NCBI GenBank assembly: GCA_039566865.1 | Contig: CM076953.1 | Span: 2,418,001-2,482,000, forward strand | Length of the DNA stretch: 64,000 bases | Source: Aurelia coerulea | Lineage: Eukaryota > Cnidaria > Scyphozoa > Semaeostomeae > Ulmaridae | Direction: 5' to 3' | In this document: piece by piece, positions 22,101 to 37,100 of the stretch | Layout of the letters: the number at the start of each line of letters is the position of its first letter | Position numbering within the stretch: the stretch's first letter is position 1 | The notes under the pieces: generated by a model | Told to the model about the DNA's origin: nothing | Databases searched by the model: none | The model's input: only the letters and a program-made list of their open reading frames with translations | Position numbers and translations under genes: made by a program

Positions 22101-25100
22101 TCAGAGAGTTTCTTATTTAAAGAGACCTTTTCATGATCAGGGTCAAAGTTTCTTATACATAGGTAATCAAGTTAAGTCAAGTGAAGGCATATGACAGTAC
22201 CATACATGCATGTGTATTTAACGTTAATGGTACATTTTACCATATTACGTTGTTGTGGAGTGAATCTTTAATTTTGAAAATATTCATTCTGTTTTGACAA
22301 TACTACATTCTATCACAGTCATTTATGGGAATATCTTTTCGCATTCAGGAACAAACTATAACAATCCTGAAAATAAGAAACATCTAAATTTCAGACCTAA
22401 AATTGTTTCTTATTAAAGGAGCCTTTTTTGAAGAAAATGAGGCCTGTTTCTTATTCAAGGGAGTTTCTTATTAGCGGGTACTTACTGTATGAGAAGTCAC
22501 CTCAATAGACATGTAGTAACGTTTCTTTCAAGCCATTCAACCCAAAACAAGAATGAAGAACCATTTACGCCATCTTTTTTAAAGATTTGAGCCAATGCTA
22601 AATCTGGAAGCAAATCGAGAAATAACTCGAGCTGAACATAACGTTAGGAAAGAAAGTTAGCTCACCATGAATTCTCCACCCCTGTTGATAGCCAGACACC
22701 AAACTTCAGCTTGATGTCCCTGGAAAAAGAAGGTACCTCAGTTGCTAAATTGCTTCTTGCGAGCACTCAGAGGGTCCATGAATTAACGAATGAATCAAAC
22801 GATAATCAGAAACTTCATGTCAAATAGGAAAACAATCTGCTACTTAATTATGTAAATTTGAAAATTGCCTAAATTTAGTTATATTAGTGGCGTTGAATCT
22901 GCATTTTGCATCTGTGACAAGAAACAAAAGAAAGTATTCTCAATGCGATGCACATTCTTTAAAGGGAGTACAAAGACCAGCATGCTTTGCACGAAGTCAG
23001 CGACTTGCTCTGCACAGCTTCCAAAATAACTGACTGTACGAAATTCACAAAAACAAAAACAAACGACGGCAAAGGCTGCTGGTCTTTGTACTCCCTTTAA
23101 ATGGTCACAAAATTTAGTGATAATTTGTTCATTCTAAAGTATCTGCTTCAAGATTAATAGAATGATAACATTTCATAAAAGCATTGAAAATTTTGTAATG
23201 AGACTGTCTGGCTGTCAGGCTAGATTTTCAAAATTCCTTATACACCAATTTTCATCCCCTGACGTCCGTTTTGAGACAATCAGTACTTTAGGACACCAGG
23301 TATTCTACAATATTGTCACAAATAAAAAAAGCGACGAGATAAATTCACCTGCAAAGTCATAATATTCTCATATTTGTCTCCATCCCAGTATTTGATCGTT
23401 TTGTCTTTGCTCACTGAGAAAAAGTAATGTGTTCTTGGAACGAATTTGATATCCATGATGCTAAAAATGAATAAAAACATTTTTTTATATCAATTCAATA
23501 CAAGAAACTTCCAATTTACAAATTACCTATGACTACAAACGAGCTATCATACAATACTACAGAAACGATACCAAGGGGAGCACAAGATCATGACAACCCC
23601 AGGACAATCACATGAAGAACATAAACTTAAAATATAACTGAATATACGAAAGACCTCTTAGCTATTCTGAAAGAATCAGAATCGAACGATATCTTGCAAC
23701 GTTTTGGAGAAATTTCGAATGTGTGCAATAGTGATAGAAGCTCTATCGCCAGATCGAACGTCGCGGATGACGCTCAAGGCTCTTTTCAGCTAAAAAACGA
23801 AAAGCTACATACAAACAAAAGAATAAAAACATGCTGTTAAGCACAATTTCTTATCAGCGTCATAACAAGGGAGCTACAAGCTATTGCAGCAGGGAAAAAA
23901 CTTTTTCTGAAAAGGTACAGCGGTTAATTAGGATAGGTTTGTAAGTTCTCTATGATTTTGATAACCTTTCCTTAGAACCATTCTCAAGCTAATGAACTCA
24001 AATTTCTCAATCAGTTTCTTTGCATACGGCTTTTTAACAACTGCTCCTACAATCTCCCTTAATTGAGAAGCTTTCCGGAGAAATCTTAGGAAATACAACA
24101 CGTTTATGCCCTTGATTGTTAGAAAACTTCTACGCTTTAGAAACGTAGAAAATATAAGACATTGATCAGTAAAACAGACACAATGTAAAGTTGGAGGAAG
24201 ATGGAAGAAAGAAGATGCAAAATTAATCTTTCTACAACTCTAAAGATTAAAACTCTAAGGCCTAGTTTCAACATCGTTTTTTTGCCGTGTCGAATCGAAT
24301 TGTAATAAAAACGGCATTTCTTGAAATCTGATTGAAACGTCGCTTTTTTGATTTGTTGGATTGAAATTAAAATGGTTAAAATTGCCATTCTTCACAATGC
24401 ACAAGCACAGTGGCTGATCACACGTACAAACCGCGGACCATGGCCTGGAATTGATTGATTATTTAACGCAGCAGAAGTACGATACGATGTTTAAATCAAG
24501 TCTTGTTTATGCCCTTTGATACGGCAAAGCTAGTGAACTCCTGCCGTTTTATCTATTCAAAACGGCAGGAGATTTAAACATCGTTTTTATGTCGAATTTT
24601 TAATTGACACTTAGAAGCTTTTAGCAACATCTATTAAATTCGACACGGAAAAAAACGATGTTTAAACTGGGCCTAAATATGAACCTGATATCAAAGCAAA
24701 CCTGTCATCATGTGCAAATATTGATTTATGACAATCTCCAAAATCAAGTCCCCAGATTTTGATATTCTTGTCTGATGATCCAGTTATGATCATGTTACTA
24801 TCCTAAGGAGAAGAAGATTATCACAAAATTATGGAGGCATTCGTGAAAAAGAAAATGTAAAATTTAGAAACATATCTGCCACTGCATCATGTTACTAAAT
24901 TTTATCTCATAATTTTCTCAAAGATGTAAATATTCAATTTTCATCTGACACGATTCAAACAGATGAATGCTTTAAATTACCACCCAAAGTATAGCTATAG
25001 TCTGATATTAAATTCAAAGGTAGAGGTATGAATAAGGTTTGAGACTCACCGAAGAGATGTCCATACATAATACTGGCAACTTATGGCCATAAAGCGATAG

Positions 25101-28100
25101 GAAAAACTGAAACGAAAAGATAAGCGTAGATATGAATAGATAACTTAGCAAGAATTATGGACAAATGACAGACTGAGGAACAAATAAACGCCTTCCAGAA
25201 AATTAAGTATCTTCATGTGCACTTAGTTTTAAAGCCAAAAGATAAAAGATAAAATGTGAAGGAAAAAATAGGAATCAAAGTTGATAAATTTACAATGTCA
25301 TTTTCAAACTTTAAGTTGTTCATGCAACATATGGTTTTAATTGGGGATCGCCACTATTTTTTTAAGAGGCTATGTGAAGGTGAAGTCGTGTTTTTTAGCC
25401 CCAAGCGTTGGGACTGCAGAAGACCTAATCGAGTTTGCGACCCCTTGTCATGACGCTTAAGTGGTGGGGCTCTACCGGCCATCGAACCCTGTCCGCCTGA
25501 CTGTTCTGGGTGCAAAGTCAGAGGATTACACCACTGCGCCACAACACCTGTAGCAATATATAGCAATGTGAATAGTATTTAGTGCTAACTTATATGCAGT
25601 TTGTATCTGCTGCTCATTCATATAGGGTGTATGAAGTTCCTAAACATTTCTCACCTTTAACGTATCAGAAAAGAAAACTTTCACTGTACTATCAAGAAGT
25701 GAAACAGCCAATAATCTTTGATCTGGGCTGCAAGAAAAAATGATGGAAATTAGAGACTTGCTGTTTTCATGTAGCAAGGAAAAAGCAATACCGTCCAATG
25801 TTTACACACTGGTCTTTATAGCATAGGTTCCAAATCTTTGAAAAGGTTGGTGTAAAATTTAATGGCGTATTACTTTGAATTGAATGACTCCAAAGAAACT
25901 GTAGCTATTTTGCTATAATGGCACTGTTGGATTTTTTTGAAATCTTCAATATTTTCAGCTTTAGATTGTTTTTCTTCTTTTTCAAGAATCCAAGAAAAAT
26001 TTTGAAAGAAACTCAAAGCCATCGTAATTTCTAAACTGTTTGACGCAACGTGCAATAATTTCCAAGGAAACAATAGTTAACGAATGTCTATAATATGGTA
26101 TCAAGCAAAAGTCTATCACTCTTCTGCTACATGATTTAAAAATTTGATGACGTCATATCCTGTAATTTAAAAAAATATTCAAGATTTCTGACAAGTCCAA
26201 CTCAGCTTCCACCCACAGCACCATGCAGGTTCATCGCAGTGGCAACAGAATAAACACCCTTGAACTAAAATAGAATTGCCTTTGACGGTTTGAGAAAAAA
26301 TCAACAAAAATAAAGGCAACTTGCGAAAGGATAAAAACCAATTCATTACCTGTACTTTACCGCCAGCACATCTTCTGACATTTTCAACGTCCGTGTATGA
26401 ACCATGCTTAACCGTTGTCTGCGAACAAAGAAAATTAAAAATTGTCAAATTTTCGATTTATAAAACCAACAGTTATGTGGAAGGTATTTATGTATTATGA
26501 ATATTTTAAAAGGATATGTACATTTCAGCTTGATAAAAAACTGCTATCAACATGTGTCCTTTTAGACCTAATAAAGAGAACATATATACATTAAATGAAC
26601 AAGTAAATAAGTAGATATACACTAAAAATTCAATTAAAGCCTATAAAATGTCTTGCAACGTAAAATGTACTTAAAAAATGAATAAGGAAATATAACATTC
26701 ATAGAGCTCTGAGCCATTTGCCAGATTTGTGTCCGCCATTTACTAGAACAAGCCGCTCTCCCCAGTCTCCCTTTGTAATTGTCGAATAGTTCTATTATGT
26801 TTAGCTATCTGGATGATTTGCTTCTATCATGTGATGTGACAGTAGACTTATAACATGGAGTCCCTTGTTTCCCTGTGCTCTTTGGCTTGATGATGGCGCT
26901 TCAGTAAACCTGTTCAGCATGGTTTACCGCTGAGATACAAGGGACTCGTTGTAATCAGTCTAATGCGAAAGCAAAAAAGAAATACATTGAGAGCGTTCAA
27001 ACAACAATGATAAAGTTTCGTGAAGAAGGCCTATGACATCTCAGCTTCAACTGATGATACCCTTGACGATTTCAAATGTTGTATCAAATCAAAATACCGG
27101 ATGAATCAATAAAAAGAATCCCCACTTGAAAGGTCACTGCTGCCTGGATATCAAGAAGATGATATCGGCACAAATATAGCTTAATGGTGGACATGTTCAA
27201 ATCCATTTTAAAATTTACCTAACTGAAATTGGCCACACCGTTCTGAAATTATGAGGGATATTTTCGAGAAAGCCTCTTGAAGAAATCTTCAAAACGTGCC
27301 CAAAATCACGAACAAATTTCCCTAACAACTCTTCCTTACACGGGCCTTACAACAATCACTTCTGCACGCTTTAGCACTTTCCGTCCTTTTGGTCAGTCCA
27401 CCCTTTACTTTACATCTTTCAAATGTCGTATCAAATTAAAATTTTTAATTGAATTCCGCTGGAAACTTCAGTAAAAGTTATCAATTCACAATCAAGTACC
27501 CAAGATGGCCCCCTTTAAAATTGTCTTTTGACTGAGCGGATAACTTTGAGTACACGCTTAGATATAAACTTATTTGTAACAAACAAGGGCAAATTTTGTA
27601 ACACAATAGCATGAGTTGCTTCTGTTAACACCTGAATTCAAAGCGATTAGCCACTGCACACATACGAAATTCTCTCAACTATAAATTTAAAACAAAGCCG
27701 CAAAAGTTTCTCTGAAACCCAGGTAGCTAGCGGGCTCGTTGTGCATTCCAGAAATTGTTTTTAAGAGCAAACATGAGGACAGATCGAAATAAGAAGGATA
27801 TATCTACATATCTACCTCGGGCATTTTATTTCTTTGGTTCAGAAACTGAGCAGTAAGTGTTTGAATTACACCCAAAAAATAAGAGAATTGAATCGCCCCC
27901 AATAGGCTTTTGAGCCAAACAAATTAAATGCCTGAGGCAGCTATGTAGATATATCCTTCTTCATTCGACATATGCTCATGTTTGCTCTTGAAAACAATTT
28001 TTGGAATGCACAACGAGCGCGCTAGCTACCAGGGCTTCAGAGAAACTTTTGCGGCTTGTTTTGAATTGCTGGTTGAGAGAATTTCCTTTCTCTGCGATCG

Positions 28101-31100
28101 CTAATCACTTTAAATTACAGTGTCGATCAAAAGCAACTCATGCTATTGTCTTACAAAATCTGTCCTTGTTTTTGTAATGTTAAACTCACGCTGTTTCTGA
28201 ATATTCTGGGTCTTCTATCAGTTCAAACTCCCAGAATTTTACCTCATGATCTGCACTTCCGGAAACGAATCCTTTCTACAAAAAGAACAAACAAACGAAT
28301 ATTCGAGGGAAGAAACGACAAAATCAAGATAAGATATCTAGAGATGCAAATTTACTATGTCAACGTTATAAACTGGTTTACCTGTGCCTAAAAACTATGA
28401 TTTGTAATATTGAGGCTGCTAAAAGCAGTTTATCTTGAAACTATCATGCATGTGTTAGTAAAATTGAAAACAAATGTCTTGTGGTTTCTTCCACCGAGAT
28501 AATAACATTCAAGTCAAAAACATTCAAGTCAAAGTGATGAAATCTTTGATTTTATCTTACATGCAATACTGCTTTCCTTACAATCGACCCAGGCACCTTA
28601 TCACTGATTCCTAGACTTCTTGGACTTCGCGCCATTTGTTGTCAGAGTGACCAAACGGTCTCATTATAAAAACGCCTCGATTTCCTTTTTGGGTGTGCCG
28701 CATCCGTGCCAGCTTCGGATCGATCCAGCCGTTTAAATGAGGCTCTAATGGGATAGATCCCAAACTGGACCGCTCTGGCAATCGATCCCAAACTAGAACG
28801 GATAGCGGATCGATCCCGAGCGATCCCGTGTAAACGCAAGGCCGATCCGTACCAGTTTGGGATCGATCCCGTTCTGGATCGATCCAGTTTTCTCTCGTGT
28901 AAACGGGGTCTTGACTTTTTGTCAAGACATATTTCAAAACGTGGTTGAGATAATGTTTGCACAACTCTCTCTGCAAAGCAATGTGTTTGCGATGGAAATA
29001 GCAAATACAATAGGATATAACTGATAAAAAGTTTGTTGAATTACCTTATCAGGTGCAAGAGAAAGACCCCATATAGCATCTTCATGAGCATCAATTTTTT
29101 CTAACAGAACACCAGCAGCAACATCATATAACTGTAGTTTCCCTGTCTGTTTTGATTTAAAATAAAGACTTCATTTATGAACCGTATACTTCATCTCAAA
29201 GTAAATGCTTAGTGTACGAGCTGTGGTTTTGATAGTGATGAAATTATCATTGAAACTACCGGGTGTCCCAAAAACATTTATACAGATTTGGTTGACACCA
29301 GCGATGCGAATTTAGCTTTAATCAATGTGTAATCACTCTCAAAATGTTCCTCAATAGTTTACTTGAACATAGATACCTCGTTTGTTGGTATTGGTGCTTT
29401 GAGAGCAGAGATATCAATCTTCAAAGCTCAAATTTGCCTCTTTCTGCAAACCAGAGCTTTAGCCTTATGGCCTTGACAAATTCTTAAGGCACAGCGTATA
29501 AATCAACGATAAAAGTTGAACAATATTAGATCTGGTGTTATTCTGTCACCCCCTAGTCACCCATTGGGCAACTTCTTGATTTTTCGTTATTTTCAGTTCT
29601 TAATTTCGATGTGCTTCAGGAACTTGTTTAGGCCAAATAAAAGGCCAAAGCTCTGGTTTGCGGGTGGATGCAAATTTGGGCTTTCAATATTGATATTTCT
29701 GCTCTCAAAGCACCAGTACCAACAAACGAGGTATCTATGTTCAAGTTAACTATCGAGGAACATTTTGACAGTGATTAGCCATTAATTAAAGCTAAATTCA
29801 CATCGCTGGAGTCAACCAAATCTATATACTTTTTTCTGGGACACCCGGTATGTGATAAGAATAGGATAACCTAGGGTGAAGAGAAAGAAATGACCTGATG
29901 GGGCATTATAGCCCGATTGTCATATGGAATTCCTTGGCCAAAATTCTTGTAAAATACTCTCTTACTCTCTTACAAGGACAAAACAAAATATACTTGACAT
30001 TTGTATAGATTTCAATGATATCTTCGTCAGAAACTCAAATGAAAGTATCCTTCGATTTAGGAAACTATAATAGAACTTTTCGCGATTCTGACAAGAATCG
30101 GAATCGAACAAAATTTTGCTACATTCTGTAGAATTTTCGAATGTGCACAATAGTGATAGAAGCTCTAACACCACTCGTTCGAAAGTCGCGTATAAAAATG
30201 TATAAAAATAACGCTCAATCCAGGCTCTTTTGTAGAATAGCTAGCAGTTCTATTGCTCAAAACATAATATGTAAAAATGACCACTGAAAGTTTCGTAAAT
30301 TCAGTGGGCACATCTTAAGTAGCTCCGTTCAAGCAATTTTGTGATTGATGTGCTATATTGGACCGAAGTCTCACGAACTGATCTTGCTAACTTTCCTGTT
30401 ACTTAGGACCGTTTCTAGGCTGTAAAAATGCAAAACCTTTTGAAAGAAGCTGTGATGTGACATTCTAGTTATGAAAGCATTTGTGTGACAAGTGTGGTTA
30501 CTAAAAATTAAATACTATGGGGGAGGTGGACGCAAAGAAACAGACACATTTATGGCGCACTGAGGCCTTTCGAGCCCATGCTCTAATCAGAGTGTGACTT
30601 TTATAGCTTTACGCTCATGGAAGTCACACTCTGATGAGAACATAGGTTCGAAAGGCCTCAATGTGCCAGAATTTGTCTGTTTCTTTATGGCCGCCTCCTC
30701 CATAGTATATAATGTTTGATAAGGAATATATACTGAAAGTATTACCTTAGTTCCAACGACAGCATGGCGATCTCCAGGAACAAAGAATGAGCACAGAGCA
30801 TATTCAGACTCCAACGTTCGAATACACTTTCGAGTCGACCTAAAACATGAAAATCAAAAGCTTTTGAAACAAATTGATACCTCTGAAAAGAGTGATTCGA
30901 AACAGACAATGAAATAGCAGATCACAGACAATTCAACGAGTAAACAAATGCAGTTTTGATGTCAGAAACTCGGAAATTTTTTCAGCTACGTAGAAAAGCA
31001 TTTAATTAATAAGGATCATATTCTAAAGGAAGGTTACCTGTTCCAAATTTTAACCTCCTCTGCTGAGCCACTCAATATACAAGTCCCTTCTGTGTTGAAT

Positions 31101-34100
31101 GAAACAGTCCTGAAAATTGAAATACATTTAGGATACGTGCGAGAAAAAGAATATCATGAACTAAATAAGCCGGTGTGGAGTCCCATATTTCTAAAAGAAC
31201 TTTGCATCCTATAAACGAAACACTGTGGAGTCTTCCATGTCCTTATCTTCGGATTTTAACGACGTAATTTTCAGCTGTCAATGAAGTTGATGAGGCCCTA
31301 ATTTACTTCTGTTTTCACATAAGCAACAACGATGTTGATAAACTCAGAAAATTAAATCTAATAGGACCACTAGTTACTAAAAGGTAGTATCGGAAAGTCC
31401 AATGAAAGATAAAAAAGGCCTCATACTGTCTAGCTGCACTGAAGAAGCATACGTTCCAAATCTTTAAAAAGGCTGGTGTAAAATTCAGTGACCTATTTCT
31501 TTGAACTGAATGACTTCAAAGAAACTTAAGCTCTTTCTCTTTAATTCTACCGTTGGACTTTTCTGAAATCTTCGCTATTTTCAGAATTAGAGTGTTTTCT
31601 TACTTTTTCAAGAATTCAAGAAAAATTTTCAAAAAAACTTAAAACCATCGTAATTTCTAAATTGTTTGAAGCAACACGAAATAATTTCGAAAAAAATTCA
31701 TAGCTTATGGATGTCTACAATATGGTATCAAGCAAAAGTCTGTCACTTTTCTGGTTTATGATTTAGAAATTTGATGACGTCACACCCTCAAATGAGTTGA
31801 AATGTAAGATACGCCAAAATTTTGAAAAATATTCAAAACTTTTGAAATGTCCAACGGTAGAATTAAAGATAAATGACTAAAGTTTGTTTCAAGCCACTTA
31901 GTCCGAAGAAATAGATCACAGAATTTTACACCCACCTCTTTACGCCGAGTTAAAGATTTGGAAGCTATGCTGCTGAGAGTAGGCGAAACCGGTCTGTAGC
32001 ATGACTTATGAGGTGCTTGTTGAATTCTCTCCACAATAAAAAATACCTTGCGTCTGATCGATGTCCTTGTGAAGAAATCGTTGACAAATTCGAACAATCA
32101 GATGTATGTTTATGATCGATTTTATATAAGCCAGTTGAATTATTGCTGAAGAGCAGTAGCACCTGAAAAAAATAACACAAGTTGCAATACATAAGACTAA
32201 CACATTTACAATGAAGTTTTGCTCAGTTAAATATAATCCCATAAGAGCGAAAGAAAGAGATCGTATGTGAATATATGGGATCTTTGTGACATATGATCCA
32301 ATAAAAGCGAAATTCAGCTACCTTAATGTCATCACCATCATCCACAACCAAATCGCAAGATCTGAAAGGAAAAAACAGGGAGATAAATTCATCGAAACTA
32401 AATAGAAATAATTTGATGTTCTTTCATACAGAATTGAATACATATAAGCCATCACTGAAATCATTATAAATGTTATAAATGTTTCTCATGGACGGCGACA
32501 ACAACATGGAGTGTCTTACCAAAATCAAAGGTCTTTTAAACAGACGCCTCCAAAACTAGCTATCAGTACTTAGATAAATGCTTATTCAAGCCAAAATTTC
32601 AAAAAATGCCGTCCTCTAAGCCATATTCTGATCAGCACACAACGACGATGAAGAACTGTCGCCGACTGTCGTTTTTGTCCAGTTTTACTAGACTGATTAC
32701 AAGTCGAGTTTCACTCCTCCATCAAACTGATATACCCCGCTACAGCAACAACAGTTTGAGCGGTCTCGGTTTGGTAGGCTGTAGTCTCGTTTTGGTGAGC
32801 AATAACTGGGATTCACCGTTATCAGTCTGCAGTTTTACAGCTCTCCGAAATAAGGCCTTCAGTGGAGCGACAACAACAAAATCAATTCAATGAGATGAGA
32901 CGAGCGTGCGTTGAGGCTCCTTATAGAGTGAGGCTAAAACAAACCCTCTCGCCAAAATTTCAAAACTAAATAGTGTCACGTTTATGAGAACTCGGTATTG
33001 TTGAAATACATACCGTATCTTTGATTTCATTTTGTATAATTGAATTCTTTGGATTTCATCATCAACAGTTTGCTTTACGTCGATATCCTGTAAGGAAGGA
33101 ATAAAAAAGCAACTCAGAATATGATACAAAGAAATTTTGCATCATGGGTGGAAAAAATATTTTAATCTCTGGGACCAAAACAAGTCTTGGAAAAATTCTG
33201 CGAGAACCACTCTAAAAAGTATCAATTTTTTGAGAGGTTGTGATCTTTAATGAATCAGACAAATTTTGAAGATTGGGTATTAATCTTTCATCACAATCGT
33301 AAATTTTTTTGGACAAATTTTGTTAATTTTTCAGCTGACCAGTCCCTGAATTATAAACAGTATCTTTCTTGTAAATTTGGTCTGAAAATAGCCTAAATTG
33401 ATTGAACAGCGTCCATTAAATTATTCCTCTTTTCTTTCTTTCTGGAGACCTGAACAAATTTCTGTGACCATTGGTGCCATAGTCTGCTATTTTTTCCACC
33501 CCTGTCTTGCAGACAATTGTTCTTGAGGACAATGAAAGAATAAAAGAAAAACCTATTATTATCTAATATGTGGTTCCATTCTTACAAGGACACGTATTAT
33601 GGCTTGAATTCTACTTCTATTAATTTTCGAACGTATGTCATCAATTTTCGGGATCACTACACATCAAAAATGTTTTGCAGTAGTATTGTAAATAAGGATA
33701 TAATTGATAACATGTTACGTACCCCTTCTTGACTTTCGGAACTTGTATTTGCACTACGAAGAAATAAAGAGGAACGATATGAAAAAGTTGCTAAGAAATA
33801 TACAATTGCAGTTTTGAGCTGAGATATCTAAAGGGAAACATCGAGCCTTTATCATATGATCTTCAGTATTGATTAACGTACTAACCATCAGCATTTAATG
33901 CTTTCCTGCAATGAATATCATCAACCCAAAAGTAAAGGATGGATGACAACTAGAATGTTTTTTGTCGCTATCAGAAATTCCTGTAACACCTTGAGATGAC
34001 TGCGATCATTAACGAACGATGGTAGGAAAGAAATAAACAGCTCAAAAATTACCTCTGTTTTTTCTTGATTTTCTTGATTCGTTTTTTGAGCTGCTTACTT

Positions 34101-37100
34101 ATCTCTTCTTCTGAACATATCTTGAATAACTCAAGCATATTATCAGTTCCCTGAAACGTAAACAATAGCCATTGATATCTCTAATTTATGTCATCTCTGA
34201 AGCCATTTAATGTACAGTAGAAACCCGCATAAAAGAACCTGTTTCTATAAGAACCTAGAGGCTGAAATTCAATCTTTAAAACCCCCTAAATAAGAACCCC
34301 TAAGAGGCTGAAACTGGGAAAGGTTCTTATATAATAGCTTTAATGTAAATTATTAAAATGACAAGAATTTTTAGAATTCTTCACATCCTGATCAGACTTC
34401 ATTGGTACAAAAGATTTGTTCTCAAGAATTCTCAAGAAATCTCAAGAATTCTTGGGCTGGAAAACAGTGTTAATGTGTGCAAGGCCTGCTCGTATATAAG
34501 AACCTTTTTAAGAACCTTAGAGGCTGGAATTTAGAATAGCAGCCATTTAATTAAGAACCAATTCAGGCTGCCCAGAAAAAACCTAGGTTCTTTTATGCGG
34601 ATTTCTACTGTACACGTATACTTTTTATAAGAAACTAAGAATTTGGGCCAGTACTGACAGTTTCTTAAAATTATCGTATTTTGAGTACTCAGAATTTCTT
34701 ACGAGTTTCTTAGAGGCTCCATAACAATCTTCATGTTCACTACCTGTGCCCTCGTGAACATTTCAAAACAAGGTTTTCTAAGCCTTTCCAATGTTTAGAC
34801 ATTGCTCAAGTACCTTACGCATAATATGATACAGGAAACGAGTGAAAGTAAAGTAAAATATGTGAAGGATTTCCTTTTTCAAAGTAAATAGTTTCTTAGC
34901 TTATATTTTCCCAGTGCTGAAGTTTCTTAATTTTTGGCGATCTGAGAGTTGAGTTTCTTATGGGCAGTTTCTTATAAAAAAAAATACGTGTATTCCAGTT
35001 TATTTGACCAATAATTTTGGCTGCTTCGAAACTTCGGAAATTTGTTACGATTTAAGTTTCATAAAAGTTTTAACTGCATTATTCCCTGCAAAATAATAAC
35101 TTTTCGTTCTTCTTGCGTTTAGCCAAAGACGTTCCTTATATCACTTAAGTTCAGGGTTGGCTCCATAAACAAGCTTTCAAATACGTAAGAAACGGATTAA
35201 AATTAATTTTAGCCATCAAAGACGCAAATGAAAAAGCTGATCGGTAAATTGCATCTAAATGTGTCAGAGCGTCTAAGCTTTGAGTATTTTGGGATACTAA
35301 TTTTACCTGAATTCTAGGCGACAAAATATGAACAGAGGAATATATTGAACAAGGGCCAATAACTTAAACAATAAATCATCATTTATGAAATACTTACGTG
35401 GCAAGCCAGATACCTTCCAGTTTTATCTAAAACAAGTCCAGCAACACGATCTCGTCCCTGCCGCATTACAGATCCCAGGTACGTACATCTCAATGGTCCC
35501 TGTTAAAAACACAGCAAAAATAGAAATTGAGAAAGCTTACAAAGTGCACAAAATCTCATGAAATAAAACTATGTTGAGCTCAAATTGAAGATCCTTGGGG
35601 TTATAAAATTATGGTTTCGTTTCTAATGTGACTTTCAAACTTTCTTAGTAAACGGTATTTTCTCGAATTTCTGTGCTGAAATCTGAAATAAATCAAAATA
35701 AGTATGTGATGTGTCATATGCTATTTTAAACGTAATTTGCTGTTCTTCCGTGCTAAATCTCTCTCCTACTTGTTAAAAAGAAAACAACATGACAGAACGT
35801 ACTGATTCAGAATCTTCTGAGTGTCCTTCTCCATCTTCATCATCGAGATTGGCCTCAGCTTCTTTTCTTTTTTGACTTTCAGATTCTGCGGACTTCTACA
35901 AGGTAATTACGGAGATAATGAAAAGTTTATACAGGGTGTCCCAAAAAATTGTGCTTCGTCTGCCTGAATATTGTGACAAAATGGTTAAAGATTCTCGCCA
36001 AACTTTTGCAGGATGTTGCTCTTCAGATATTTGCTACCATCCCCGTAAAAATCCGTTGAAAAATGATGGAACTATGACCTTCAGAAGACCAAATTTGCCT
36101 GATGACTGAAACAAGCGGTCTTACTATTTTGCAGTGATAAGTATCTTCACGTGAGGTAAGAAATAATTTCTGTGAGGTCAGAAATAGTGGAACTCTCTGA
36201 GGTTTATAGGAATTTTCACGAGAGCTTTGACATTGGAGGCTGCTGTTTAATTTTAAATCCATGAAGCAATTTTTCGCTGCAAAATAGTAAGACAAAATGG
36301 CCGACTGCTGGTTTCAGTGATCTGGCAAATTTGCTCTCCTTAAGGTCGTAACTCTATCATTTTTCAATGGATTTTCATGGGGATGGTAGCAAACTTTAAT
36401 TGAACATCTGAAGAGCATCATCATGCAAAAGTTTGGCGAGAATCTTTTGCCGTTTTGTCGTAAATCTTCAAACAAACGGAGCACAATTTTTCTGGGACAC
36501 CCTGTAGACAAAAGGTAAATGATAGAATATTCATATGGAAAGGGACCTCATTCATAAGTAGAAAAGTGCCACTGTGCTATAAATTGTAATGAGAATAAAG
36601 GCAACAATCATGTTCGTATTTTATCAATCATTCATTCAACATATCCAATGTTGATCAAATAAGATATGCTAAAGCCCAGGAGTATACGACTCAAATCATT
36701 GCTTAGCAGGCCTCATTTGAAGTATTCTGTTCCTGCGAGCAAATGGCTGAGAAAAATGTGCCTGCAATCAATTCGCTTTGAGCACAGTAATTGTACCAGC
36801 AACTAGTCTGTAATGCTACTTCGTGCCTGTGAGAAGACGCTCGCATGCTTACTACACATATTAACAATTCCTGTTGTTTAGTATTCTAGAATTTTCCGGA
36901 ACGTTTCGAATCAAGCGTGATTCACATCAACCAATGAAACAACGAGTAAACGAGCCCATTTATATTCAACGTGATATCATCAAGATAGGTGCAAAACGCT
37001 TGTGAATCAGGTACTGTAATTCAATTTTCACAGGAGAAACCACAGAGTAAAAGGGAGCCCTTAGAAATAACATAAAATCTAACACTGACAGCACCAAATT

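Noticed and set aside
28611..29010. Two overlapping 120-codon minus-strand frames
   Set aside because: They come from the repetitive GGATCGATCC block within a WDR3 intron; composition, not coding signal.
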